Made by a program: the position numbers and the translations under genes | In this document: piece after piece, positions 16,981 to 25,473 of the stretch | How the letters are laid out: each line of letters opens with the position of its first letter | Position numbering within the stretch: position 1 is the first letter of the stretch | From: CAZSVI01 sp964610205 | GTDB taxonomy: Bacteria; Bacillota; Clostridia; DSM-8532 | Length of the DNA: 60,849 nt | Assembly: GCA_964610205.1 (NCBI GenBank) | Contig: CAZSVI010000004.1 | Coordinates: forward strand, 1 to 60,849 | Direction: 5' to 3' | The notes under the pieces: model-generated | Databases searched by the model: none | Told to the model about the DNA's origin: nothing | Seen by the model: only the letters and a program-made list of their open reading frames with translations

Positions 16981-18270
16981 ATGCTGGATATAAACAAAAT
17001 AAGAAATAATCCTTTAGAAGTCAGAAAAGCGCTTTCAAAAAGAGCGGAAAAGGTGGATTTTACGGAACTGCTTCAATGGGATGCGCAGAGAAGAAAATTA
17101 ATTGTTTACAATGATGAGCAAAAAGCAAGAAGGAATATGGTTTCCGGTGATATACCCCGATTGAAAAAGGAGGGTGTTGATGTTACTGAACTTATTTCTG
17201 AAATGAAGGCGCTTTCAGATTATATTAAGGAAAATGACGAACAACTGCGGAATCTTGAAAACAGAATACAACAATTTTTGTCTTCCCTTCCGAATATCCC
17301 GGCAGATGATGTTGTATCCGGGGGAAAAGAAAACAATCAAATTTTAAGATCATGGGGAGAAAAACCCAAATATAATTTTGCACCACAGAACCATGTGGAT
17401 TTGGCTACAAATCTTAAGCTTATTGATTATGAACGCGGTGCAAAATTAGGAGGAAACGGGTTCTGGGTATATACAGGAGCAGGAGCCATTCTTGAATGGG
17501 CTCTTCTTAATTTCTTTGTGGAACAGCACTTAAAGGATGGATATATGTTTATGCTGCCACCACATATTTTAACCTATCAATGCGGTTATACCGCCGGGCA
17601 ATTTCCCAAATTCGCCGATGATGTTTTTAAAGTTGAAGCGGGTGAAGTACATGAAAACATGCAGTTTATCCTGCCCACTGCTGAAACCGCTCTTATCAAC
17701 TACCACAGAAATGAAATATTGAAGGAAGAGGAACTGCCGAAGAAATATTTTGCATATACTCCTTGCTACCGTAAGGAAGCAGGGAGCTATCGAACAGAAG
17801 AACGGGGAATGATTCGCGGTCACCAGTTTAATAAAGTTGAAATGTTCCAGTATACTGCACCGGAAGCTTCCGAGATGGCTCTGGATGAATTGGTTGAAAA
17901 GGCTGAAAGGCTTGTACGGGGATTGGGACTTTTCCATAGGGTCACAAAACTCGCGGCAAGGGATTGCAGTGCTTCAATGGGAAAAACCTTTGATATTGAA
18001 GTATGGATACCCAGCATGAACGATTTCAAGGAAGTGAGTTCTGCCTCAAATGCCTATGATTATCAGGCGAGAAGGGGCAATATCCGTTTTAAGAGATCTT
18101 CCTCAGGAAAGTCAGAGTATGTTCACACATTAAATGCATCCGGTCTTGCAACCAGCAGGATACTGCCGGCAATTCTTGAGCAATACCAGCAAGAAGACGG
18201 ATCAGTTGCGGTGCCGGATGTATTGAGAAAATGGATTGGTAAAGATATGATTAATAAACCTGTTTATTAA
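16981..18270 (+). CDS. serS: Seryl-tRNA synthetase
   Basis: 429 residues, class II synthetase. The N-terminal long antiparallel coiled coil (about 1-105) binds the tRNA-Ser variable arm. The core has motif 2 (PCYRKEAGSYRTEERGMIRGHQF) split around the active site and motif 3 (NASGLATSRILPAILEQYQ). The ATG at 16981 (MLDINKIRNNP) follows GAGGTG and gives the family N-terminus; an in-frame ATG at 16948 lies inside the preceding gene. Two tRNA-Ser genes occur at 59.5 kb. Confidence 0.96.
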   Translation: MLDINKIRNNPLEVRKALSKRAEKVDFTELLQWDAQRRKLIVYNDEQKARRNMVSGDIPRLKKEGVDVTELISEMKALSDYIKENDEQLRNLENRIQQFLSSLPNIPADDVVSGGKENNQILRSWGEKPKYNFAPQNHVDLATNLKLIDYERGAKLGGNGFWVYTGAGAILEWALLNFFVEQHLKDGYMFMLPPHILTYQCGYTAGQFPKFADDVFKVEAGEVHENMQFILPTAETALINYHRNEILKEEELPKKYFAYTPCYRKEAGSYRTEERGMIRGHQFNKVEMFQYTAPEASEMALDELVEKAERLVRGLGLFHRVTKLAARDCSASMGKTFDIEVWIPSMNDFKEVSSASNAYDYQARRGNIRFKRSSSGKSEYVHTLNASGLATSRILPAILEQYQQEDGSVAVPDVLRKWIGKDMINKPVY

Positions 18271-18468
18271 TCATAGATAAAAACCCATCTTATTTCAGCG
18301 GATGTGAAAAGAAGTATTGTAAACGGGAACAGTACAGTCGGAAGGCTACACCGCTTCTCTGTCTGTGTTAACGTATATCAGTTATTTTTTATTCATATAG
18401 GGTTATGCAAGGAATAAACGTTTCGGGAATCTAATTCAAAAAAAATTCAAAAAATTATACATATGGTA

Positions 18469-18497
18469 TTGATTTAGGGAAAAAAAGATTATATAAT
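18469..18497 (+). promoter_or_regulatory. Predicted promoter of the lacI-like operon
   Basis: TTGATT (18469-18474), a 17-bp spacer and a perfect TATAAT (18492-18497). The predicted start is near 18504, within or next to the first inverted repeat. The rest of the 18271-18468 gap shows no gene or convincing terminator. Confidence 0.75.
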
Positions 18498-18505
18498 ATA
18501 TTTCA

Positions 18506-18519
18506 TGTAATGGATTACA
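18506..18519. promoter_or_regulatory. Putative LacI-family operator 1
   Basis: TGTAATGGATTACA has 6-bp perfect inverted arms around GG and covers about +3 to +16 of the predicted transcript. This is a good place for repression by the adjacent LacI-type protein. Confidence 0.55.
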
Positions 18520-18549
18520 AATTTAATGATATATATTATTAAATAAAGA

Positions 18550-18569
18550 GCATTACACATATGTAATGC
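18550..18569. promoter_or_regulatory. Putative LacI-family operator 2
   Basis: GCATTACACATATGTAATGC has 7-bp inverted arms around a 6-bp centre and shares the ATTAC/GTAAT core with operator 1. It lies just before the ribosome-binding site of the regulator. Autoregulation through looping between the two sites is possible. Confidence 0.5.
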
Positions 18570-18587
18570 TTTACATTGGAGACAGTA

Positions 18588-19580
18588 ATGGCAACTATAA
18601 ATGATGTATCCGCGTTGGCTGGTGTATCTGTAGCAACAGTATCCAGGGTAATAAATGGCAGTACAAATGTATCACCTGAAACGGCAGAAAAGGTTACAAA
18701 AGCTATAAAAGAACTTAATTATCGTCCGAATCTTTTGGGCAGGGATCTAAGAAGGACAAAATCCGAGAGGGTTCTGGTGCTTCTGCCAAACATATCAAAT
18801 CCTTTTTATTCCGGTATTGTAAAAGGAATTGAAGACATCGCAAACAGGAATGGTTACAGCATTATGCTGTGTAATACGGATTCGGATATAAAAAGAGAAA
18901 AGAAATATATTAAGATGCTAAGGAACTGCCTTGCAGACGGAGTCATACTCATGGCATCCGAGATGTCATGTGAGGAATTGACGGAGCTGTCCATGGAAGT
19001 GTCTATGGTTCAATGCTGTGAATATAAAGAAGGAATACCTGTTCCGCATGTATCAATTGACAATGAAAAAGCGGCTTATAAGGCGACGAGTCATTTAATC
19101 AGTCTTGGCCATAAGTTGATAGGTTTTATCGGAGCAAATAATCAATTTTTATCTTCCTCATTAAGAAAAAATGGGTTTTTAAGGGCCCTTTCCGATGCCG
19201 GTATAAACCCTAATTCTAGTTTTTTCTGCAACGGGGATTACAGCTATAAAAGCGGATACCGGGTAATGAACCATTTATTAAATCTTGAAAAAAAGATTTC
19301 GGCGCTCTTCTGTATTTCTGACTTAATGGCAATTGGCGCAGTATGTGCTGCTATGGAGGAAAAATTACGGATACCTGAGGATATTTCGGTCTGTGGTTTT
19401 GACAATATACATTTTTCGCGAATGTTTAAACCATCCATTACGACAATTTCACAGCCCATGTATGATCTGGGTTGCACTTCCATGGAGGTGCTGCTGAATG
19501 TTATGCGGCAAGGTTATAACAACACCAACAGCTGTTTTTTGGAACATGAGCTGATTATCCGTGAGTCAACGGTAAAATAG
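18588..19580 (+). CDS. LacI family transcriptional regulator
   Basis: 330 residues. The N-terminal HTH and hinge (ATINDVSALAGVSVATVSRVINGS... LNYRPN) is followed by a periplasmic-binding-like effector domain (VLVLLPNISNPFYSGIVKGIEDIA; ISVCGFDNIHFSRMFKPSITTISQP). I chose the ATG at 18588 because GGAG lies 6 nt upstream and MATINDV matches the family; an ATG 12 nt earlier lies before that site. It leads an operon with ThuA, Gfo/Idh and TIM-barrel genes, so its effector is probably a sugar or sugar derivative. Confidence 0.93.
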   Translation: MATINDVSALAGVSVATVSRVINGSTNVSPETAEKVTKAIKELNYRPNLLGRDLRRTKSERVLVLLPNISNPFYSGIVKGIEDIANRNGYSIMLCNTDSDIKREKKYIKMLRNCLADGVILMASEMSCEELTELSMEVSMVQCCEYKEGIPVPHVSIDNEKAAYKATSHLISLGHKLIGFIGANNQFLSSSLRKNGFLRALSDAGINPNSSFFCNGDYSYKSGYRVMNHLLNLEKKISALFCISDLMAIGAVCAAMEEKLRIPEDISVCGFDNIHFSRMFKPSITTISQPMYDLGCTSMEVLLNVMRQGYNNTNSCFLEHELIIRESTVK

Positions 19581-19655
19581 GCAAGGTAATGCAGAAAGGT
19601 ATTTATTCCTTGGGTAAGGATCAAGAAAAAAAGCAAATAAAAAGGAGAGATTAAC

Positions 19656-20387
19656 ATGAAAATCAAGGTAACAGTCTGGAATGAATTCAGGCATGAAAAA
19701 AAGGAAGGTATTGTTAAACAGGTATATCCCGAGGGGATTCACACTGTTATAAAAGACTTTTTGGAATCCACCGGGGAGTTTGATGTAAAAACAGCGACTC
19801 TGGACGAGGCTGAACACGGCCTAACTGAGGATGTTCTCGATAATACGGATGTTTTGATCTGGTGGGGTCATGCAGCCCATCACGAAGTACAGGATGCCAT
19901 TGTGGATAAAATTCATGAAAGGGTTTTAAAAGGAATGGGACTTATCGTGCTACACTCAGGCCATCATTCAAAGATTTTTAAAAAATTAATGGGCACCAGC
20001 TGCAATTTAAAGTGGCGTGAGATTAATGAACACGAAAGGCTATGGGTTGTTGATCCAGGTCATCAGATTGCAGAGGGAATCGGTGAGTATATAGAACTGG
20101 ACAGGGAGGAAATGTACGGTGAATTCTTTGATATTCCTGTTCCGGACGCTCTTGTTTTTATAGGATGGTTTCAGGGAGGAGAGGTTTTCCGAAGCGGCTG
20201 CTGCTATCATAGAGGACACGGAAAAATATTTTATTTTCAGCCAGGTCATGAGACATTTCCGATTTATTACCATAAAGATATTCAAAGAGTCATTATCAAT
20301 GCCCTGAAGTGGGTAAAGCCAATTAAAAGGATTAATAAACTGGGATGTCCGATGGTAGAGCCGTTAGAAAAAATTATGACAGATTGA
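19656..20387 (+). CDS. ThuA domain protein (trehalose-utilisation type)
   Basis: 243 residues with the class-I-glutaminase-like ThuA fold: VTVWNEFRHEKKE near the start, DVLIWWGHAAHHEV, GLIVLHSGHHSKIFKKLMG and a C-terminal HGKIFYFQPGHETFPIYYH. ThuA proteins are associated with oxidation of disaccharides to 3-keto sugars together with Gfo/Idh dehydrogenases, though their exact chemistry varies. Good AAGGAGAG ribosome-binding site. Second gene of the LacI operon. Confidence 0.88.
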   Translation: MKIKVTVWNEFRHEKKEGIVKQVYPEGIHTVIKDFLESTGEFDVKTATLDEAEHGLTEDVLDNTDVLIWWGHAAHHEVQDAIVDKIHERVLKGMGLIVLHSGHHSKIFKKLMGTSCNLKWREINEHERLWVVDPGHQIAEGIGEYIELDREEMYGEFFDIPVPDALVFIGWFQGGEVFRSGCCYHRGHGKIFYFQPGHETFPIYYHKDIQRVIINALKWVKPIKRINKLGCPMVEPLEKIMTD

Positions 20388-20445
20388 TATGCGTAATAAA
20401 AAGTATAGGTAAAATAACAAAAAACGGTTGAAAGGGGTAATCACA

Positions 20446-21477
20446 ATGATAGGAATTGGGGTAATCGGTTGTGGATCAATCTCTATTTCAAGACATATTT
20501 CCGAGTATTATTCAAGAGAAGACTGTGTTTTGGTTGGATATTATGATCCAAAAAAGGAACGTGCGAAAAAAATGGCTGATAAATATGGCGGTAAAGTTTA
20601 CAAGACATTGGAAGAAATGCTTGGGGACAAAGAGATTCACGCTGTCAGCGTATGCACTCCGAATAAGTGCCATGCGCCTATAAGTATTTCCGCTTTAAAA
20701 GCCGGAAAGCATGTATTATGTGAAAAGCCCATGGCAACCTCGGTTAAAGAGGCACAGGAGATGATTGATACAGCCGAAAAGGAAAGAAAATTTTTGATGA
20801 TCGGACATAATCAGCGTTTGGCAGCAGCGCATATCCGGGCCAGGGAAATTTTACAAACCGGTGATTTGGGCAGGGTTCTTACTTTCAGGACTACGTTCGG
20901 TCATGGAGGGCCTGAGTACTGGAGCCAGGATATGGGCAAACACACATGGTTTTTTAAGTATGATGAAGCATTTATCGGTGCTATGGGAGATCTTGGAGTA
21001 CACAAGGCAGATTTGATCCGCTGGCTTATTGGTGATGAAATAGTTGAGGTAAAAGCATATGTTACTACCCTTGATAAAACTAATGAAAAGGGCGAACCGA
21101 TTGAAGTGGATGATAATGCAATTTGTCTTTTGAAATCCGCAGGCGGAATCTATGGAACTCTGACAGCAAGCTGGACTTATTATGGCGCGGAAGACAACAG
21201 TACGGTTCTGTATTGCTCAAATGGCGTTATTAAGATTTATGATAATCCTGATTTTCCTATTGAGATATCCAGGAAGAATCGTGAAAAAGTATTTTATCAA
21301 GTTGGCAAAATCCAAACAAATAATAACCAGTCAGCATCCGGAGTTATTGATATGTTCATTGATGCGATAAACAGTGGGAAAAAACCTGAAATTGACGGTA
21401 ATGAAGGTTTTATGGCATTACGTATTGTGCTCGCCTGTCTGGAGTCTGCCAGAACAGGGAAAACCGTAAGGATATGA
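20446..21477 (+). CDS. Gfo/Idh/MocA family oxidoreductase
   Basis: 343 residues. The Rossmann motif GVIGCGSISISRH is at the N-terminus, CTPNKCHAPISISALKAGKHVLCEKPMA carries the catalytic EKP Lys, and the C-terminal alpha/beta domain includes GDLGVHKADLIRWLIGDE. I chose the ATG at 20446 because AAAGGGG lies 8 nt upstream; an in-frame ATG 18 nt earlier contains that site. A likely NAD(P)-dependent sugar or cyclitol dehydrogenase; substrate not deducible. Next to ThuA and an isomerase-like protein, as in oxidative glycoside pathways. Confidence 0.9.
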   Translation: MIGIGVIGCGSISISRHISEYYSREDCVLVGYYDPKKERAKKMADKYGGKVYKTLEEMLGDKEIHAVSVCTPNKCHAPISISALKAGKHVLCEKPMATSVKEAQEMIDTAEKERKFLMIGHNQRLAAAHIRAREILQTGDLGRVLTFRTTFGHGGPEYWSQDMGKHTWFFKYDEAFIGAMGDLGVHKADLIRWLIGDEIVEVKAYVTTLDKTNEKGEPIEVDDNAICLLKSAGGIYGTLTASWTYYGAEDNSTVLYCSNGVIKIYDNPDFPIEISRKNREKVFYQVGKIQTNNNQSASGVIDMFIDAINSGKKPEIDGNEGFMALRIVLACLESARTGKTVRI

Positions 21478-21486
21478 AAACCAAAG

Positions 21487-21680
21487 ATAAATGTAGATTT
21501 GTTGAAGTGGGAAATGGTGTTATTGATATGAAAGGCATCATCAAAGTCTTGAAACTGGAGTACACTTCTTTGCTGTGGAACAGGATAAGACTGATATTCC
21601 TTCTTTGGAATCGGTAAATATCAGTTTTTAGAATTTAAGAGCAATGTCAGGGCATATGAGAATATAACAGGTGACTTGCT
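21487..21680 (+). pseudogene. C-terminal remnant of a sugar phosphate isomerase/epimerase
   Basis: The gap between the oxidoreductase and the next isomerase-like gene encodes a broken isomerase tail. One frame reads FVEVGNGVIDMKGIIKV; after a frameshift near 21552 the next frame reads LETGVHFFAVEQDKTDIPSL and ESVNISF, then a TAG where the family usually has an aromatic residue before a helix. This order (VGxGxIDxxxIxxxLxxxGVxxFxVEQDxT) is typical of the last 50 residues of IolE-like TIM-barrel proteins. No N-terminal part is present, so a deletion probably left this fragment. Confidence 0.7.
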
Positions 21681-21721
21681 GCCTTGATTAAATAGAAAAC
21701 AAATAAGAATGGAGTAAAATT

Positions 21722-22687
21722 ATGAAACTTGGAGTATTTACAGTTCTTCTTTCATCCAAAGGTCTGGAAGAGAGTCTTGCGTATCTGAAAGAATCAGGTA
21801 TACAGGCGGTTGAGCTTGGTACAGGCGGCTATCCTGGAAAGGCTCATGTAAATCCTGACGTACTGTTGTCAGATGAAACAGCGATAAGGCAGCTAAAAGA
21901 ATTATTGAAAAAGTATGATATGGAGATCAGCGCACTTAGCTGTCACGGGAATCCGGTTCATCCCCAAAAGGAAATAGCCCGTTCCTTTCATGATGATTTT
22001 AAAAAGACAGTACTCCTTGCAGAAAAACTGGGTGTTGATCGGATTGCCGGCTTTTCCGGTTGTCCGGGGGATTCTCCCGGTTCACTATATCCAAACTGGG
22101 TAACCTGTCCCTGGCCGGAAGATTTTCTTAAGATATTGGATTATCAATGGAATGAAGTTTTGATTCCGTATTGGGATAAAATGGCAAAATTTGTTAAGAA
22201 TCACGGAGTCAATAAAATATGCCTTGAAATGCATCCCGGTTTTTCGGTATATAATCCGGAATCTCTAATAAAGCTGCGTGAAGCAGTTGGAGATGTTATT
22301 GGAGCTAATTTCGATCCAAGCCACTTGTTCTGGCAGGGTATTGATCCTGCTGCTGCTATAAAAAGGCTTGGTGATTCCATTTATCACTTCCATGCAAAGG
22401 ATACAAAAATTGATATTTACAATACGGCCATGAATGGTGTTTTGGATGTTAAGCATTACGGAGATGAGGTAACCCGTTCCTGGATATTCAGAACAGTAGG
22501 TTATGGACATGATCATAAGGTTTGGAAGGACATCGTAAGTGCTCTTTGTATAATCGATTATGATTATGTTCTTTCCATTGAGCATGAAGACAGCTTAATG
22601 TCTGCAAATGAAGGACTCCAGAAAGCAATCCGGTTCCTTAAGGATGTCATGGTGTTTGAAAAAACAGGAGAGATGTGGTGGGCTTAA
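21722..22687 (+). CDS. Xylose-isomerase-like TIM-barrel protein (sugar phosphate isomerase/epimerase)
   Basis: 321 residues, AP endonuclease family 2/TIM-barrel fold. Metal-site pieces are visible: ISALSCHGNPVHPQ, ICLEMHPGFSVYNP, GANFDPSHLFWQGID, YHFHAKDTKID and VLSIEHEDSLM, giving the usual Glu/Asp/His/Glu set. The family includes inosose dehydratases, epimerases and 3-keto-glycoside lyases. Next to Gfo/Idh and ThuA genes, a role on a keto-sugar is plausible. Ribosome-binding site is weak (GGAG 10 nt upstream). Confidence 0.88.
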   Translation: MKLGVFTVLLSSKGLEESLAYLKESGIQAVELGTGGYPGKAHVNPDVLLSDETAIRQLKELLKKYDMEISALSCHGNPVHPQKEIARSFHDDFKKTVLLAEKLGVDRIAGFSGCPGDSPGSLYPNWVTCPWPEDFLKILDYQWNEVLIPYWDKMAKFVKNHGVNKICLEMHPGFSVYNPESLIKLREAVGDVIGANFDPSHLFWQGIDPAAAIKRLGDSIYHFHAKDTKIDIYNTAMNGVLDVKHYGDEVTRSWIFRTVGYGHDHKVWKDIVSALCIIDYDYVLSIEHEDSLMSANEGLQKAIRFLKDVMVFEKTGEMWWA

Positions 22688-22690
22688 AGA

Positions 22691-22833
22691 TTGATTCTAC
22701 TGCATTAATTCAAAAATCAATCGTATTTAATGCATAAAAACCTTCACACCGGTATTTTATGCATTAAATATGTGATTTTCAGAAATATTTATGCATATTA
22801 ATTCAGTAGTATTCGTTAATGCAGTAGAATCAA
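22691..22833. repeat. 143-bp long-hairpin element with 18-bp terminal inverted repeats
   Basis: Perfect 18-bp inverted ends (TTGATTCTACTGCATTAA at 22691-22708 and its complement at 22816-22833) enclose a perfect 15-bp inverted repeat (22725-22739 / 22755-22769) and a 7-bp pair AAAATCA/TGATTTT. The right half also holds a decayed inner copy of the end (ATTAATTCAGTAG). The whole element can fold into one long hairpin. It starts 3 bp after the isomerase stop. No clear target duplication is seen. It could be a MITE or a structured 3' end. Confidence 0.8.
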
Positions 22834-23029
22834 GATGTTATCAACTATTATATCTCCATATTATATGAAGTTTACGCTAGCAGTTCGGATTTTTGTAACC
22901 TGAATTTCCGAGCAATACCCTTTTTTATATTAGTTTTATAGCAAAAGCGATATAATTTCTTTTATATATATCTGATTAGTAGTATAATAGATGAGAAATT
23001 TGTTTTTTTTAGGCATATTCCCTTTGTGT

Positions 23030-23058
23030 TTTACATTATACTGAAATAACGGTATAAT
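23030..23058 (+). promoter_or_regulatory. Predicted promoter of PEP carboxykinase
   Basis: TTTACA (23030-23035), 17 bp, and a perfect TATAAT (23053-23058). Start expected near 23065, giving a leader of about 50 nt. Further upstream (22834-23029) I see only A/T-rich sequence with additional -10-like words. Confidence 0.7.
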
Positions 23059-23115
23059 GTCACATTGATTATGTTTGGAAAAAGTACATTTATCATAATT
23101 CTAGGGGGTTTTTTG

Positions 23116-24948
23116 ATGTTAATCAATGAGGAAAGTCGAAAAAAACTTGAACAACTTGGTAACAAGAAGGTAATGGACTACTTAAATGAAGCCATAGAGC
23201 TTTGTAAACCAGCTAAAGTTTCAGTAATAACAGATGCTGAAGAAGACATTGCCTATATACGGGAGCTTGCTCTTAAGAATGGGGAAGAAGCCAAACTTGA
23301 AATGAAAGGTCATACCATTCATTTTGACGGTATTTATGACCAGGGTAGGGACAAGATAAATACCAGATATCTGGTATCAGAAAAAGTTGACTGGGGAATG
23401 GAGGTCAATTCCATGCTTCAGGCAGAGGGTGTTGCCGAAGTTACTGATATAATGAAAGGAATAATGGAAGGCAGGGAAATGCTTGTCAGTTTTTTCTGTC
23501 TTGGACCGACAAATTCATCTTTTTCAATAAGAGCAATGCAAATAACAGATTCCGCTTATGTTACTCATAGTGAAGAAATACTCTATAGGACAGGTTTCGA
23601 AGAGTTTAAAAGATTAAAGGGTTCAGATGACTTTTTATTCTTCCTTCATTCGGCCGGAAAGCTAGAAGACGGAAAAACAGTAAATGTGGACAAGCGCAGA
23701 ATATTCATTGATCTGGTGGACAATAGAGTATATACGGTAAATAATCAGTATGCCGGAAATAGTGTAGGGCTGAAAAAGCTTGCTTTCAGGCTGGCAATAC
23801 AAAAAGCCAATAACCAGGATTGGCTTGCAGAGCATATGTTTCTTATGGGTGTCCATGGAAAACCCGGACGAATTACATATTTTGCAGGTGCATTCCCAAG
23901 TGCTTGCGGTAAGACCAGTACAGCCATGATTCCTGGACAGACGATTGTTGGGGATGATATTGCTTATCTTAGAAATATTAACGGAAAGATGCAGGGTGTC
24001 AATGTGGAAAAGGGCATCTTCGGAATTATACAGGATGTTAATCCAGGTGATGATCCGCTTATTTATGAAGCGCTTACAACACCGAGAGAAATAATCTTCT
24101 CAAATGTATTGATCAATAATAAAAAACCATACTGGCTCGGAATGGGAATGGAAGCGCCGGATGAGGGTGAAAATTTCTCAGGACATTGGTATAAGGGAAA
24201 GAAGGATAGGGAAGGCAAAGAAATAATTTATGCCCATAAAAACGCAAGATATACAATTGCTATCAATGAGCTTAAAAACGCCGATGAAAAAATAAACGAT
24301 CCTGCGGGGGTGAAAGTGCAGGCTATTGTTTATGGTGGCAGAGATTCTGACACAACAGTGCCCATTGCTGAATCCCTTAACTGGTCACATGGCGTTTTTG
24401 TAGGTGCCACGGTAGAATCCGAAACAACCGCCGCCACTATCGGCAAGGAAGGGGTAAGGCATCATGATCCTATGGCAAACCTCGACTTTGTTTCAGTACC
24501 TCTGGGCAAATATGTTGAAAATCATCTTGATTTTGGCGTAAAACTCTCCAAAGCTCCTACTATATATGCTACAAACTACTTTCTTAAAGACCGGAATGGA
24601 AAATATATGAACAGTAAACTTGATAAAAAAATCTGGATACTTTGGGCAGATGGACGTGTAAATGGTGAGTATGATGCTTTAAAGACTCCTGTTGGAATGA
24701 TTCCTAAGTATGAAGATTTAAAAGCATTATTTAAAAAGTATTTAAACCGGGAATACTCTATGGAGGAATACATAGACCAGTTTTCGATAAGAACGGACAA
24801 ATACCTTGAAAAGATGGAAAGGATGGAGAAAATATTCAGCAGGCTGCAAATGCCGGAAGCATTTACTCGTGAGATGAAAATGCAGATTGATAGGTTAAAA
24901 GATGCAAGCAAGATCTTTGGTAGTTTAATTTCTCCGCTGAAGTTTTAA
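23116..24948 (+). CDS. pckG: Phosphoenolpyruvate carboxykinase (GTP)
   Basis: 610 residues, GTP-type PEPCK interconverting oxaloacetate and PEP + CO2. FAGAFPSACGKTSTAMI contains the kinase P-loop with the reactive Cys. Also visible are FSIRAMQITDSAYVTHSEEILYR, GVNVEKGIFGIIQDVNPGDDP, YGGRDSDTTVPIAESLNW and GVRHHDPMANLDF. In thermophilic cellulolytic clostridia this enzyme supplies the PEP-oxaloacetate route of the malate shunt. Start placed at 23116 (MLINEESRKKL) because AGGGGG lies 8 nt upstream; an ATG at 23065 would add a non-conserved hydrophobic stretch. Confidence 0.95.
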   Translation: MLINEESRKKLEQLGNKKVMDYLNEAIELCKPAKVSVITDAEEDIAYIRELALKNGEEAKLEMKGHTIHFDGIYDQGRDKINTRYLVSEKVDWGMEVNSMLQAEGVAEVTDIMKGIMEGREMLVSFFCLGPTNSSFSIRAMQITDSAYVTHSEEILYRTGFEEFKRLKGSDDFLFFLHSAGKLEDGKTVNVDKRRIFIDLVDNRVYTVNNQYAGNSVGLKKLAFRLAIQKANNQDWLAEHMFLMGVHGKPGRITYFAGAFPSACGKTSTAMIPGQTIVGDDIAYLRNINGKMQGVNVEKGIFGIIQDVNPGDDPLIYEALTTPREIIFSNVLINNKKPYWLGMGMEAPDEGENFSGHWYKGKKDREGKEIIYAHKNARYTIAINELKNADEKINDPAGVKVQAIVYGGRDSDTTVPIAESLNWSHGVFVGATVESETTAATIGKEGVRHHDPMANLDFVSVPLGKYVENHLDFGVKLSKAPTIYATNYFLKDRNGKYMNSKLDKKIWILWADGRVNGEYDALKTPVGMIPKYEDLKALFKKYLNREYSMEEYIDQFSIRTDKYLEKMERMEKIFSRLQMPEAFTREMKMQIDRLKDASKIFGSLISPLKF

Positions 24949-25298
24949 AGACAGAAAGAATTATTTAAATGCTGTATATAATATAAAATAAATAGCAGAA
25001 ATCTTTGGGAGAAAACAGAGTAAAAACAGAAAAAGGGTAGGTATTTCAGCCTGCGTTTGATAGAAAAATTAATGAATTCAACAAAGATATTTTATTTTAA
25101 TTTAGGGCATATGTTAATAATAAAATTTCAGGGGGTTCTTTTTAAAAATAAGGAACCCCCTTGATTTTCATAAACCTTCCGAACGGCCTTATGCAGAGAT
25201 TAATTCATCCGTAATGTGTTTTTATGACTTAACATAGTTTTAATGCAAATTACACCTAGACAGAAAAATTTGCCCATGTCTTTGCTTCAACGCACATA
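24949..25298. other. Gene-free stretch after pckG
   Basis: The 525-bp gap to the next gene holds no convincing reading frame. It contains the terminator at 25131-25160 and the promoter at 25299-25327; otherwise A/T-rich sequence. Confidence 0.6.
25131..25160 (+). terminator. Hairpin terminator downstream of pckG
   Basis: GGGGGTTC (25131-25138) pairs perfectly with GAACCCCC (25153-25160) across an A/T-rich loop, followed by TTGATTTT. It lies 180 bp after the pckG stop. Confidence 0.65.
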
Positions 25299-25327
25299 TT
25301 GACATAATTACCACAATATGATATCAT
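25299..25327 (+). promoter_or_regulatory. Predicted promoter of the ABC exporter pair
   Basis: Consensus TTGACA (25299-25304), 17 bp, TATCAT (25322-25327). It leaves a leader of about 140 nt before the first exporter gene. Confidence 0.7.
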
Positions 25328-25473
25328 ATCTAAAATTAATTGTCACTTGAAGAGTTTCATTATGTTTCAGCTGCAATAACGAAAAAAAATTATAAATTTT
25401 TAGCCGATATCATGTAAAATCCGTCGATTCATACACTGAAAGTTATTTAGTTCCAATATATTTAGGAGGTAAA

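Noticed and set aside
18271..18468. Possible T-box or other leader RNA after serS
   Set aside because: No T-box core (AGGGTGG...) or other riboswitch signature could be found; left as unassigned gap.
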